Translations under genes and position numbers: made by a program
Notes under the pieces: generated by a model
What the model was told of the DNA's origin: nothing
Databases searched by the model: none
What the model saw: the letters and a program-made list of their open reading frames with translations, nothing else
Assembly: GCF_000179555.1 (NCBI RefSeq)
Contig: NZ_AECZ01000031.1
Span: 1-48,973 of the forward strand
Reading direction: 5' to 3'
Source of the DNA: Solidesulfovibrio fructosivorans JJ]
Lineage (GTDB): Bacteria; Desulfobacterota; Desulfovibrionia; Desulfovibrionales; Desulfovibrionaceae
Length of the DNA stretch: 48,973 bases
In this document: piece by piece, positions 24,032-31,070 of the stretch
How the letters are laid out: every line of letters starts with the position of its first letter
How positions within the stretch are numbered: the first letter of the stretch is position 1

Positions 24032-24206
24032 TCGCCCCCCAAGCCCGCGTCAACGCGATGCATTCCTGCTATCGCACAATCATAAGGGATTGGGACAGGC
24101 TGTCAAGAAAGGCCGGGCGACGGAGAGGGCGCGGGGCGGACGGCCGGTTCCGAAAACCGTGCACTTCCGCCCCGCAAAAGGCTTCCCGCGGGACGCCCGC
24201 CGGGCC

Positions 24207-24920
24207 CTACTCGGGAAGATTGATGCGAAAATCCATGCGCCCGAAGGAGTCCAAGCTGTCGTCGGAGTTGCCGCGACCCTCGTGCTCCTCGGCGGAACGG
24301 GGGGCGGCCGAACGGTTCTTGCGGCGACGCCGGGCAATGATCTCCTTGAGCAGCTCGTCGCGGCCCATATAGCAGTCCATGCACATATCGTCGCGGGGGC
24401 TGAACTCCGAGGCGCGCTTGCGCAGGTTGCACACCTTGCAGATGCGGGCGTCGGAAACCGAAGTCACCGCTTCCTCGTCCTCGTCCTCGTCCCCTCCGCC
24501 GGAGTCCTCGTTGTCGACTGGCTCCGCGACAACTTCTTCATGCTCATGGCGAGGGGCCTTTTCCCGACGCGGTTTCGCCGCCGCCGGGCGGACGGGAGCC
24601 TCGGCCTCGCGGGGCTCGCTTTCCACGCGCAAGGCGAAAGGCCCTTTGCGGGTGCGCACCTGGATCTCGCCGCCAAGCAGATCGGGAAAAAGCTCCGCGA
24701 AAATGCGCACGAGCTGAAACTTCTTGTCCACTCCCTTGCGCCGCACCCGGATATACGCCCGGCTGCCCTGCACCGTGGGCCAGATGGCCTTATCCAGATT
24801 GGCGCCCCCGTCCTGGAGAAAGCGCCCCTCGACGACAAGCCCCTCCTCGCAGATATAGTACTCCGTACCGGGTTCGCAGTGAAAATAATCCGCCTCGGGG
24901 GGTATCTTCTTCCAAGCCAA
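24207..24920 (-). CDS. Protein with HNH-like N-domain and four-cysteine zinc finger
   Basis: The 237-residue protein has three parts. Residues 1-100 include Y-I-R-V-R-R-K-G-V-D-K-K-F-Q-L-V-R-I-F-A-E-L-F-P-D. This reads like the strand and recognition-helix pattern found before HNH homing endonucleases (Y-x-R-V...V-H-R-L-V-A-E-x-F-I-P). A highly acidic linker covers 125-155. The last part has C161-x2-C164...C180-x2-C183 followed by a basic helix. No HNH catalytic residues are evident. A DNA- or RNA-binding role is inference. It precedes nothing on the same strand for 1.2 kb other than LUD upstream, 33 bases away. Confidence 0.55.
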   Translation of the reverse strand: MAWKKIPPEADYFHCEPGTEYYICEEGLVVEGRFLQDGGANLDKAIWPTVQGSRAYIRVRRKGVDKKFQLVRIFAELFPDLLGGEIQVRTRKGPFALRVESEPREAEAPVRPAAAKPRREKAPRHEHEEVVAEPVDNEDSGGGDEDEDEEAVTSVSDARICKVCNLRKRASEFSPRDDMCMDCYMGRDELLKEIIARRRRKNRSAAPRSAEEHEGRGNSDDSLDSFGRMDFRINLPE

Positions 24921-24953
24921 AGCCGGACCCTCGTTTAGCCGCTTGCGGCTCTG

Positions 24954-25607
24954 TTACAGTCCCAAATCCTGATTGATGCATATCACCGTGACGCGTCCCC
25001 TGGGAAAGGACTTTTCGGTGATGGTCCAAACGTTGCAAATACGCTCCGGGCTGCCACAGTCCTCGCAACGGGAGGTGACCGCGCAGGGCGTCTTCTTCGC
25101 CAGGCGGATGGCATTGGCCGGAGCGGCGTATTCCTTGATGCGGCGCACGGCGGAGGTCAGGTCCGGCACGATCTTGTTGCGCCCGACAAAGACCACGACC
25201 CGCTTGGGGCCGAAAGCGATGGCGCAGGCCCGGTTGCCGATCATGTCCAGGTTGACCAGCACGCCGTCCTCGGTCACGGCGTTGGTGCCGGTGAAAAAGA
25301 GATCGGACAGAAGCGCCTGCCGCCGCCGCTCGTAAGCCTGCTCGGCGGAAAGCGTCTTATCCAGGGTATTGATGACCTCGATGTCCGGCATGGCGGCCAG
25401 CTCCGCCGGCAGGCCGGTTGCGAGCAGGGTGGCCGAACCGCCGTAGGCCACGGTTTTGGCCCCGGAGGCGGGGAGAATTTCGTTTATGACGAGGTCACGC
25501 GCCGCCGCCGCGTCGGGCACGACGTGGGCGTTGAAGTGGTTGCCCTGAAGAGCCTTGGCCAACTCCTCAAGCCGCTTGGCGTAATATGTCTCGATCGGTG
25601 CCTGCAT
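24954..25607 (-). CDS. LUD domain (LutC/YkgG-type) protein
   Basis: The 217-residue protein has the LUD fold (Y-G-G-S-A-T-L near residue 55, then F-F-T-G-T-N-A-V-T-E-D-G-V-L-V-N-L-D and V-V-F-V-G-R-N-K-I-V). The family includes the LutC subunit of lactate oxidation, but there are no lutA/lutB genes beside it. The C-terminus carries four or five cysteines (C-E-D-C, I-C-N, V-I-C-I) that could hold a metal or cluster. The frame opens at 25643, but ATG 25607 has AAGGAGA in place. The downstream gene on the same strand (zinc-finger protein) starts 33 bases after its stop. Confidence 0.88.
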   Translation of the reverse strand: MQAPIETYYAKRLEELAKALQGNHFNAHVVPDAAAARDLVINEILPASGAKTVAYGGSATLLATGLPAELAAMPDIEVINTLDKTLSAEQAYERRRQALLSDLFFTGTNAVTEDGVLVNLDMIGNRACAIAFGPKRVVVFVGRNKIVPDLTSAVRRIKEYAAPANAIRLAKKTPCAVTSRCEDCGSPERICNVWTITEKSFPRGRVTVICINQDLGL

Positions 25608-25685
25608 GCCGTCTCCTTTGCGCCGCCCGGTCCGTCGGCGCAAGACCTTTTAATCGCGCGGCGCAAAAAAGCAAGGCATGCGGCC

Positions 25686-26132
25686 CTAGGGATACAAGGC
25701 GCGCAATTCGCGCAGGAAATCCCCCACGGTCGGGTCCTTGCGGTTTTGTCGCACGACCACCCAGAGTCCCCAGGAAACCGGGATGTTTCTATTTTTCCTG
25801 TCGGTATAAAACGCATCCAGCGCCGTGACGATCCTGCCGGCGGGCATGCCGGCGAAAAAGGCGTCGGACTGGCGCATGATGCTTTCCATGATGTCGGTGC
25901 AAATGGTGTATTCGTTTTTGAGGGTGATCCCCAAAATATTCTCGTTGAGGTTGAAGCCGTCGAAGATGCCGAGGATCAGGTCGGTTTTCTGCTCGCGCGA
26001 GAGCCCGGACCAAAATGCCCCGGCCCGTTTGACCGCCAAGGCCCGCGACGGCGCGCAAAGCAGCGTCGCCAGGACAATCGCCCCGACCAATGCCGCCATA
26101 CCGGCCGATAGCGCCATGCGCCTTTGCGCCAT
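25686..26132 (-). CDS. Secreted protein, unknown function
   Basis: The 148-residue product starts with a signal peptide (charged MAQRRM, then a hydrophobic run, cleavage near A-L-A-V). The mature part begins F-W-S-G-L-S-R-E-Q-K-T-D-L-I-L-G-I-F-D-G-F and holds D-A-F-Y-T-D-R-K-N-R-N-I-P-V-S-W-G-L-W-V-V. That pattern is reminiscent of small periplasmic helical proteins of the Rap1a type, but the match is not secure. The frame is open much further upstream (to 26687) through unrelated sequence; the ATG at 26132 follows GGAGGGAGAGGG. It lies between the histidine phosphatase and the LUD genes, 78 bases before the latter's start. Confidence 0.65.
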   Translation of the reverse strand: MAQRRMALSAGMAALVGAIVLATLLCAPSRALAVKRAGAFWSGLSREQKTDLILGIFDGFNLNENILGITLKNEYTICTDIMESIMRQSDAFFAGMPAGRIVTALDAFYTDRKNRNIPVSWGLWVVVRQNRKDPTVGDFLRELRALYP

Positions 26133-26236
26133 TTCCCTCTCCCTCCGGTCCCCCGGGCGGGCTTTTTTTGTTGCGCCAACGTTGTAGAGCAACAACGATA
26201 TCGATTCAATGGGTTGCGCAAAAAGGCAACGCTTTT

Positions 26237-26881
26237 TTACGTGGAAAGCATTTCCGGCGGCAAATGTTCGACCGTGACCGGCCCGATGAGCGGCATGGCC
26301 GGCGAGACGGCCAGCACGGCCATGGCGGCGTTGGGCCAGGCGACGGCTTGCCGGACGGCCCGGAAGCGGACCATGGCTTCCTCGGCCCCGAGCGGCCCGG
26401 CCAAAACCCGCAGCACCACCCCGCGCAAAAACTGGCCATGGGAAAAAACGACCGCCGGGCCCCGGGTCCTGGCGACGCGTTCCATGAAAGATTCCACACG
26501 GTCCCAGAAGCCGACAAAGGACTCGGCGCCGTCGCCGTCGCGCCAGCGCGGGTCCAGGCGTTTCCAATAGGCGACCACGGCCTCGCCACGCTCCTTTCTG
26601 GTCGTGCCGATGTAGCGGTGTGGGGCCAGGTAGGTGAATTCCTGCACCGGCCAGACCGCGACGGACGCTTCGGGAAACCGTTCGCAAAGGGGCGTTGCCG
26701 TCTGCACCGCCCTGTCGAAGGAGGAAAAAACGACCAGCCTGGGCGCGCGCCGAAAGCAGGAAGCCACAAGGGCGGCCTGCCTTTGCCCCAGGTCGGTCAA
26801 GGGGATGGTATCGGGATAGTCGGTCACATGGCCGGCGTTGGAAGCGCTTTGTCCGTGGCGGATCAGGCGGAAAAGCGGCAT
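26237..26881 (-). CDS. Histidine phosphatase family protein
   Basis: The 214-residue protein begins L-F-R-L-I-R-H-G-Q-S-A-S-N (RHG motif with the phosphorylated His) and has S-S-F-D-R-A-V-Q-T-A. It later has the second His in V-V-F-S-H-G-Q-F-L-R-G. It is a phosphoglycerate-mutase-like phosphatase; the substrate is unknown. The ATG at 26881 begins seven residues before the RHG motif; the frame opens ten codons earlier without a site. It follows the FliL-like gene by 16 bases, so the two are cotranscribed. Confidence 0.9.
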   Translation of the reverse strand: MPLFRLIRHGQSASNAGHVTDYPDTIPLTDLGQRQAALVASCFRRAPRLVVFSSFDRAVQTATPLCERFPEASVAVWPVQEFTYLAPHRYIGTTRKERGEAVVAYWKRLDPRWRDGDGAESFVGFWDRVESFMERVARTRGPAVVFSHGQFLRGVVLRVLAGPLGAEEAMVRFRAVRQAVAWPNAAMAVLAVSPAMPLIGPVTVEHLPPEMLST

Positions 26882-26897
26882 GGAATCCCCTTTTCCC

Positions 26898-27293
26898 CTA
26901 TTCGATGACAAATTGCAGGAAGTAGATGCGCACCACGCGCGGCCCGCCCACGGCCTTGTTCATGACCGCCAGGAGCTGACGCTTGAACTCGCGTTTGCCA
27001 CGCGGCGTGGACAATTCGGCCACGGTCCGCTCGCGCAGGAAAAGCAGGACGGCCTCGCGCGTTTCCGGACTTGCCGCAAGGCGCGCCGCATCTTCGCTTA
27101 TGCACTGGGCCTCGAAGGCCAGATGCAGCCGGGCCAAGCGCGCGCCGTCGGTGATATTGACGTCGACGTCGGAGTAGACGGCCGTGCCGCCCCTGACGAA
27201 GGTTTCCCGCTGCTGCGCCGGAGCGTCCCGGGCCGCAAGCAGCGCGCACAGCAGGGCTACGGTCCCAAAAAGCAGTGCAAGATGTCGTCGCAT
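26898..27293 (-). CDS. FliL-like basal-body-associated protein
   Basis: The 131-residue protein has an N-terminal hydrophobic segment (A-L-L-F-G-T-V-A-L-L-C-A-L-L) and a periplasmic domain. That domain has Y-S-D-V-D-V-N-I-T-D and the closing V-V-R-I-Y-F-L-Q-F-V-I-E, close to the V-Y-F-T-E-F-V-V-Q ending of FliL. FliL associates with the stator around the flagellar motor. Here the gene lies outside any flagellar operon, between an MFS transporter and a phosphatase, so it may be a paralogue with another role. It starts 30 bases after the transporter stop. Confidence 0.7.
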   Translation of the reverse strand: MRRHLALLFGTVALLCALLAARDAPAQQRETFVRGGTAVYSDVDVNITDGARLARLHLAFEAQCISEDAARLAASPETREAVLLFLRERTVAELSTPRGKREFKRQLLAVMNKAVGGPRVVRIYFLQFVIE

Positions 27294-27323
27294 CCCCTCA
27301 TCTCCACTTTTCGAGGGTCGCCG

Positions 27324-28469
27324 TCAACGAAACGCCGTCGTGCGCAGCCGCAGGGCGATGCACGTGGCCGTGGCCGCCGAAAGGAGCAGCAGCCCGGCCG
27401 CGGCGAAAAAGCCGTACTCGGCAAGCAGCAGCCCGGGCAGATAGGTCCCGAGCGACCCACCCGAATAATAAAAAGAAATGTAGAGGCCGTTGACAAGCCC
27501 CTTGTGCTCGTTCTCCGCGCCGTTGAGCACGCCCGGGGCCACGGAGTGGGCCAGAAACATGCCCGAACACAGCACGAAGACGCTGGCGAAGATCGCCGCC
27601 TGGGCGGGGATGGAAAATACGGCCGCCGCCGTGATGACGATGGCGGCCCCGGCGCTCATGGCCCGGGTCGGTCCCCCGAAGTTTTTGGCAAACCGGTGGG
27701 AAGTGAGGCTTACGATGATGCCCATGAGATAGCCGGAATACATGACCCCGGCCCGAAGCGGTGAATAGCCGCCCGAAAGATGGCCCAGGCGAAAGGGCAG
27801 CAGGTTGAGCATGCCGGAAAAGACGAAGAAAAGCAGGGCGACCACGGCGTAGGTCGCGGCAAAGCCCGGCTTTTTGAGCACCTGCGGGGCATAGGCCAGA
27901 CGGATGGGCGAAAAGGCCGTGCGCGCATCCGGCGGCAGGGTCAGGCAGGCCGCCGCGCAAAGGGCCAGGAAGCAGCCCAAGCCGGCGAAGGGGATGCGCC
28001 AGCCAAAGGCCTGGGCGGTCAGACCGGAAAAAAAACGCCCGAAAAAGCCCCCGAACACCGTGACCGCGATATAGGCGGCCATGACGCGGCGCACCTGGGA
28101 TGGCGGCGCGGCAGTGGCCAGATAGGTCATAAGCGCCGTCAAAAGCGCCGGCACGAGCAACCCCTGCCCCACGCGAACGGCCAGAAACCAGCCGAAATTG
28201 GGCGCCAGGCACAGGCCGCCGGCGCACACGGCCAGCAAGGCCAGGGAAATGCCGATCAACGGGCGGGCCGGCACGGCGTCGAGAAAAAAACCGTAGGCCA
28301 GCGGGGCAAGGCCCAGCGGCAGCATGGTGGCGGTGATGGTCAGCCCGGCCGTGGACTCGGACACGCCGAAGGTCGAGGCCAGGACCGGAAGCAGCGGCTG
28401 GGGCGCGTAAATGGAGGAGATGCCGCTGACCGTGGCGGCGTACAATACGAAAAGCGTCCATTTCCCCAT
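27324..28469 (-). CDS. MFS transporter (YnfM-like)
   Basis: The 381-residue protein has twelve hydrophobic helices and no large loop. Features of the drug/metabolite efflux MFS group are visible: I-Y-A-P-Q-P-L-L-P-V-L-A near the start, a G-F-F-L-D-A-V-P-A-R-P-L-I-G-like loop 2-3, and L-T-Y-L-A-T-A-A-P-P. The substrate cannot be told. The frame opens at 28514, but ATG 28469 has GGGAG upstream and begins just before the first helix. An inverted repeat lies 30-70 bases upstream. Confidence 0.88.
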   Translation of the reverse strand: MGKWTLFVLYAATVSGISSIYAPQPLLPVLASTFGVSESTAGLTITATMLPLGLAPLAYGFFLDAVPARPLIGISLALLAVCAGGLCLAPNFGWFLAVRVGQGLLVPALLTALMTYLATAAPPSQVRRVMAAYIAVTVFGGFFGRFFSGLTAQAFGWRIPFAGLGCFLALCAAACLTLPPDARTAFSPIRLAYAPQVLKKPGFAATYAVVALLFFVFSGMLNLLPFRLGHLSGGYSPLRAGVMYSGYLMGIIVSLTSHRFAKNFGGPTRAMSAGAAIVITAAAVFSIPAQAAIFASVFVLCSGMFLAHSVAPGVLNGAENEHKGLVNGLYISFYYSGGSLGTYLPGLLLAEYGFFAAAGLLLLSAATATCIALRLRTTAFR

Positions 28470-28502
28470 ACGTTTCGCTCCCTGTGGCCTCGAGCCAACG
28501 GC

Positions 28503-28540
28503 CTTTATACGCACAACGCTTGCCGGAGGAAAGTATAAAG
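28503..28540 (-). promoter_or_regulatory. Promoter/operator candidate of the MFS transporter
   Basis: CTTTATAC at 28503-28510 and its complement GTATAAAG at 28533-28540 flank a possible minus-strand promoter (TTTCCT, 17 bases, TATAAA). The minus-strand stretch TTTATACTT is identical to part of the S24 repressor operator at 29054-29069. Binding by that repressor is speculation. Confidence 0.35.
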
Positions 28541-28559
28541 CCGTCTAGACCGGGAAAAT

Positions 28560-28597
28560 GCCTTCGGCGCCGCGGGAGCGGGTGCGACGCCGAAGGC
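28560..28597 (-). other. Strong hairpin upstream of the transporter
   Basis: GCCTTCGGCG pairs perfectly with CGCCGAAGGC around an 18-base loop. On the minus strand it is followed by ATTTTCCC, so it may end read-through from the zinc-ribbon gene. The rest of the gap 28470-28852 (383 bases) shows no gene. Confidence 0.5.
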
Positions 28598-28784
28598 GTG
28601 GGGTATGCGGCCACGGGACGGGGAACGTCACCGGACGACCGATCGGGGGGAAGGCCGCCGCATGGTGACGGGTCCGATGACCGCTGACCTGCCCGGTAAT
28701 GCGCGGACAAAGGGGCCGACCAGCCATTTGAGGGAAGCCCCACAAGGCGCCCGCCACAACAAAGCGTCTTGCAAGGGAAACGCG

Positions 28785-28825
28785 CGCGAAGGGAAAGCCC
28801 TTTTCCGAGGTTTTTCCCTCACGCG
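28785..28825 (-). terminator. Hairpin after the zinc-ribbon gene
   Basis: CGCGAAGGGAAA pairs with TTTCCCTCACGCG with one mismatch, about 30 bases after the stop. It looks like a degenerate hairpin 2 of the T repeat family, with a T-rich stretch within. Confidence 0.5.
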
Positions 28826-28852
28826 GCTTCATTTTCAAAACGAATCCGCCAC

Positions 28853-29017
28853 CTAGGACAGCCGGTCGATGTCCAGGGCCTCGCCGCAATGGGGGCAGCG
28901 CGACAGCCGGGCCCGGAACAGGCGGCTCGGTCGGAAGAAAAGCGCCCGCCAGGTCGGGCCGGTCGGTTTGAATTCCACCAGGATGGACATGCCGCAGCGG
29001 CAATAGCGACGTTGCAT
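28853..29017 (-). CDS. 54-residue zinc-ribbon protein
   Basis: The small basic protein (starts MQRRYCRCG) has two cysteine knuckles, Y-C-R-C-G at residues 5-9 and R-C-P-H-C-G near residues 40-44. Between them is an Arg/Phe-rich stretch (F-F-R-P-S-R-L-F-R-A-R). It probably binds zinc and perhaps nucleic acid. ATG 29017 follows GGAGGCG; a TTG at 29050 would add residues encoded by a palindrome and is unlikely. Two palindromes lie just upstream, the second matching an operator at the S24 repressor promoter, so the repressor next door probably controls this gene. Confidence 0.7.
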   Translation of the reverse strand: MQRRYCRCGMSILVEFKPTGPTWRALFFRPSRLFRARLSRCPHCGEALDIDRLS

Positions 29018-29030
29018 GATGCGCCTCCGT

Positions 29031-29048
29031 GTTGCGCGGTCGCGCAAC
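29031..29048. promoter_or_regulatory. Perfect 8-2-8 palindrome before the zinc-ribbon gene
   Basis: GTTGCGCG and CGCGCAAC flank two bases. It lies 14 bases upstream of the zinc-ribbon start, in the expected 5' leader or just before it. It could be a protein site or a leader hairpin masking translation. Confidence 0.5.
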
Positions 29049-29053
29049 AATCA

Positions 29054-29069
29054 GTTTATAAGTATAAAC
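29054..29069. promoter_or_regulatory. Operator O1 for the S24 repressor
   Basis: GTTTATA and TATAAAC flank a two-base centre, a perfect 7-2-7 palindrome. On the minus strand it reads GTTTATACTTATAAAC. The sequence at 29775-29790, on the repressor's own promoter, matches it at 14 of 16 bases. It lies 37 bases before the zinc-ribbon start, where a promoter would be expected. Confidence 0.7.
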
Positions 29070-29093
29070 ACAGCGGAGAAAAAAATTTCCCCC

Positions 29094-29774
29094 TTACAGC
29101 TCGCGCCCCACCCACAACACGCGCCCAATGACCCGCAAGGCGTCGATTTCGTCGCCGGAAAGGACAATGGGCGCATAGTCCCGGTTGTCGCTCAAAAGCA
29201 CCAGCGAGCCCGGGCGTTTTTCCACTCTTTTCACCAGCACCGTGTCCTCGACGCCCATGGCGTAGACGCCGTGGGCCACAATGGCGGTCTGCCCCTGGTC
29301 GATGAGCACCGTGTCGCCGTGGCGGATCTCCGGCTCCATGCTGTTGCCCACCACATCCATGAGCACCATGCCCGAGACGTTGCCCTTGCGCCGCAGCCAG
29401 TCGCCGCGAAACGGCACGACCGATTCGACCTCCCCCCGGGTCTCGAAGGAGCCGCCGCCGGCCGAAAGCCTGGCCCGGACCTTGGGCACGCCGATATAGG
29501 GGCCGTCCTCCGCCGTGTCGTTTTTGGCGGCCGACTTCGCCGGCCGGCCGTATTCCAGCCAGTCGGCGTCCGCCCCGGTCCGGCGGGACACGGCCAACAC
29601 CCAGGCCTTGGGCACGGCGTCCTTCTTCTTGGCCTGGGTCACGGCCGAACGATGCACCCCGAGCAGGGCGGCCAGTTCGGCCTGGGAAGCGATGTCCGCC
29701 GCCTGCGCGGCCCGGGCGAAAAAACCCTCGAAACCGCCGGCAGCCGCGGACGTGGCGTCATGTCGTTGCGTCAT
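29094..29774 (-). CDS. CI-type repressor with S24 (LexA-like) peptidase domain
   Basis: The 226-residue protein has an N-terminal phage CI-type helix-turn-helix (L-A-A-L-L-G-V-H-R-S-A-V-T-Q-A to D-W-L-E-Y-G, about residues 34-76), a hinge and a C-terminal S24 domain. The domain has the nucleophile S145 in V-G-N-S-M-E-P and the base K182 in V-L-V-K-R-V. An A105-G106 bond in L-S-A-G-G-G-S-F is a likely self-cleavage site, so DNA damage (RecA) could inactivate it. ATG 29774 has no ribosome-binding site, but a promoter ends seven bases before it, suggesting leaderless mRNA. The frame continues upstream to 29912 in non-protein-like sequence. No prophage genes surround it. Confidence 0.88.
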   Translation of the reverse strand: MTQRHDATSAAAGGFEGFFARAAQAADIASQAELAALLGVHRSAVTQAKKKDAVPKAWVLAVSRRTGADADWLEYGRPAKSAAKNDTAEDGPYIGVPKVRARLSAGGGSFETRGEVESVVPFRGDWLRRKGNVSGMVLMDVVGNSMEPEIRHGDTVLIDQGQTAIVAHGVYAMGVEDTVLVKRVEKRPGSLVLLSDNRDYAPIVLSGDEIDALRVIGRVLWVGREL

Positions 29775-29810
29775 GTTGATTCTTATAAACAACCCGTCAA
29801 CAGGGGGCAA
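29775..29810 (-). promoter_or_regulatory. Leaderless promoter and operator O2 of the S24 repressor
   Basis: On the minus strand TTGCCC (29810-29805), 17 bases and TATAAG (29787-29782) make a good sigma-70 promoter. Transcription should start seven or eight bases further on, at or next to the ATG at 29774. The operator-like plus-strand sequence GTTGATTCTTATAAAC (29775-29790) overlaps the -10 box, so the repressor should block its own transcription. Confidence 0.65.
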
Positions 29811-29942
29811 GCTTTTTTCCGCCCCCGCAAAACGAAATTTTGCGACCGCGCTAAAGTTCGGAAAACCATGGGCCGATAAGCCAAGCGAAGGACCCAAAGG
29901 CTTCCCGGCCATGACCGGGCGGCGCAGACAAGGATGTCAGCC

Positions 29943-30122
29943 ATGACCGTACCAGACAGTACCTGCAGGCCCCCAGGCGTCTCCCCGCCCCGCGAGGACC
30001 CGGCCGATCGCGCCCGCCGTATCGCCGATCTCAAGCGCCGCGTCCAGTCCGGCACGTACCTCATCCAACGCTACGAGATCATCGAGGGCCTGCTCGACGC
30101 GCTTGCCACCAACGCCGATTAG
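29943..30122 (+). CDS. Small FlgM-like protein
   Basis: The 59-residue protein has a Pro-rich, probably disordered N-terminal half. Its C-terminal helix pair reads R-A-R-R-I-A-D-L-K-R-R-V-Q-S-G-T-Y and Y-E-I-I-E-G-L-L-D-A-L. This resembles the sigma-28-binding C-terminus of FlgM (I-x-x-L-K-x-x-V-x-x-G-x-Y...V-A-x-x-L-L). FlgM holds back the late flagellar sigma factor. ATG 29943 has AAGGA at proper distance; ATG 29934 is nine bases upstream with no room for a site. The stop overlaps the stop of the convergent pseudouridine synthase by four bases. The call is tentative. Confidence 0.5.
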   Translation: MTVPDSTCRPPGVSPPREDPADRARRIADLKRRVQSGTYLIQRYEIIEGLLDALATNAD

Positions 30123-31030
30123 CCCACGCCATTCGTATCCTGTTCCGCGTTTTTTTCCAGCGCATCGCTTTCGACTGTCCGGGCCGCTTCCGCAAGCGAC
30201 CAGGGCGGTTGGTTCGTCACCGTAAGCACCGGGCTTTCGAGCCGGGCGCAGTGCAGGTACAGCCGCGCCCCCTCCCCCCGACCATAGACCGGATCCCCGA
30301 CCAGAGGATGGCCCGAGGCGGCCAGATGGGCCCGTATCTGATGACGCGCCCCCTTGGCGATGCGGCAGGCGACCAGGGTCAGCCCGCCCTTGGCCGCGCG
30401 CGGCGAAACACGGGTCTGGCGCAAGGGATCGGAATCGGCCGTGCGCAGCACCCGCGTTTTGGCCCGGTCGGCCATATCCAAGCGAAAATCGACCACGAAC
30501 GGAGAAGGTATCCCGCCGTGGACCACGGCCAGGTAGGTCTTGGCCACTTGGCCGGCGTTTTCCAGGCGGCGATAGCGTTCCCCGGACGCGGCGTCAAAGG
30601 CCAGGGGAACGATGCCCGAGGTGAGCCTGTCCAGGCGGGAGAGCAGTCCGGCGGCGCGACCGGGAAAAAGCTCCGGCAGCAGGTCCTCGAGGCTCTGGCC
30701 GCCGCCGCAGGCGATGGCGGCGCTGTGGAGGCCGGCCGGCTTGGCCACGGCCGCATAGGCGGCATCGGCGAAAAGAATCGGGATGTCCGAGGCCCGAAAC
30801 TCCCCTTCCGGGCGCGCGGCGATGCGGGCGGCAAGTTTTTCCCCGGCCCGGACCCGGTAGGCGGCGGGCCGCGCCCGCCCGTCCACGAGCAGCCGCCCCG
30901 CTTCGATCAGCCGGCGGCGGCCCCGCAGCCCCGTGTCCGGCAGCACAAGGATCGCCGCCCGGTCCAGGCGCTCACCGGCCATGTCCCCGGGGATCGCGCC
31001 TTCGACCACGCGGGCATCGTCGTTTCCCAT
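30119..31030 (-). CDS. RluA-family RNA pseudouridine synthase
   Basis: The 303-residue protein has an N-terminal S4-like RNA-binding region (G-E-R-L-D-R-A-A-I...R-R-R-L-I-E-A-G-R-L-L-V-D-G) and the RluA catalytic domain. The domain has S-R-L-D-R-L-T-S-G-I (catalytic Asp), A-K-T-Y-L-A-V-V-H-G, G-A-R-H-Q-I-R-A-H-L and L-V-G-D-P-V-Y-G. It converts uridines in rRNA or tRNA; the exact site cannot be told. The frame opens at 31066; ATG 31030 is the best start, though its ribosome-binding site is poor. It lies 40 bases after the large TPR gene and could be cotranscribed. Confidence 0.92.
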   Translation of the reverse strand: MGNDDARVVEGAIPGDMAGERLDRAAILVLPDTGLRGRRRLIEAGRLLVDGRARPAAYRVRAGEKLAARIAARPEGEFRASDIPILFADAAYAAVAKPAGLHSAAIACGGGQSLEDLLPELFPGRAAGLLSRLDRLTSGIVPLAFDAASGERYRRLENAGQVAKTYLAVVHGGIPSPFVVDFRLDMADRAKTRVLRTADSDPLRQTRVSPRAAKGGLTLVACRIAKGARHQIRAHLAASGHPLVGDPVYGRGEGARLYLHCARLESPVLTVTNQPPWSLAEAARTVESDALEKNAEQDTNGVG

Positions 31031-31070
31031 GGCCGGAGCATAGCCGCCTCCCCCGCCGCAAGGCAATCCG

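Noticed and set aside
29031-29774. A prophage remnant around the S24 repressor
   Set aside because: No integrase, excisionase, structural phage gene or attachment-site repeat is visible; flanking genes look chromosomal.
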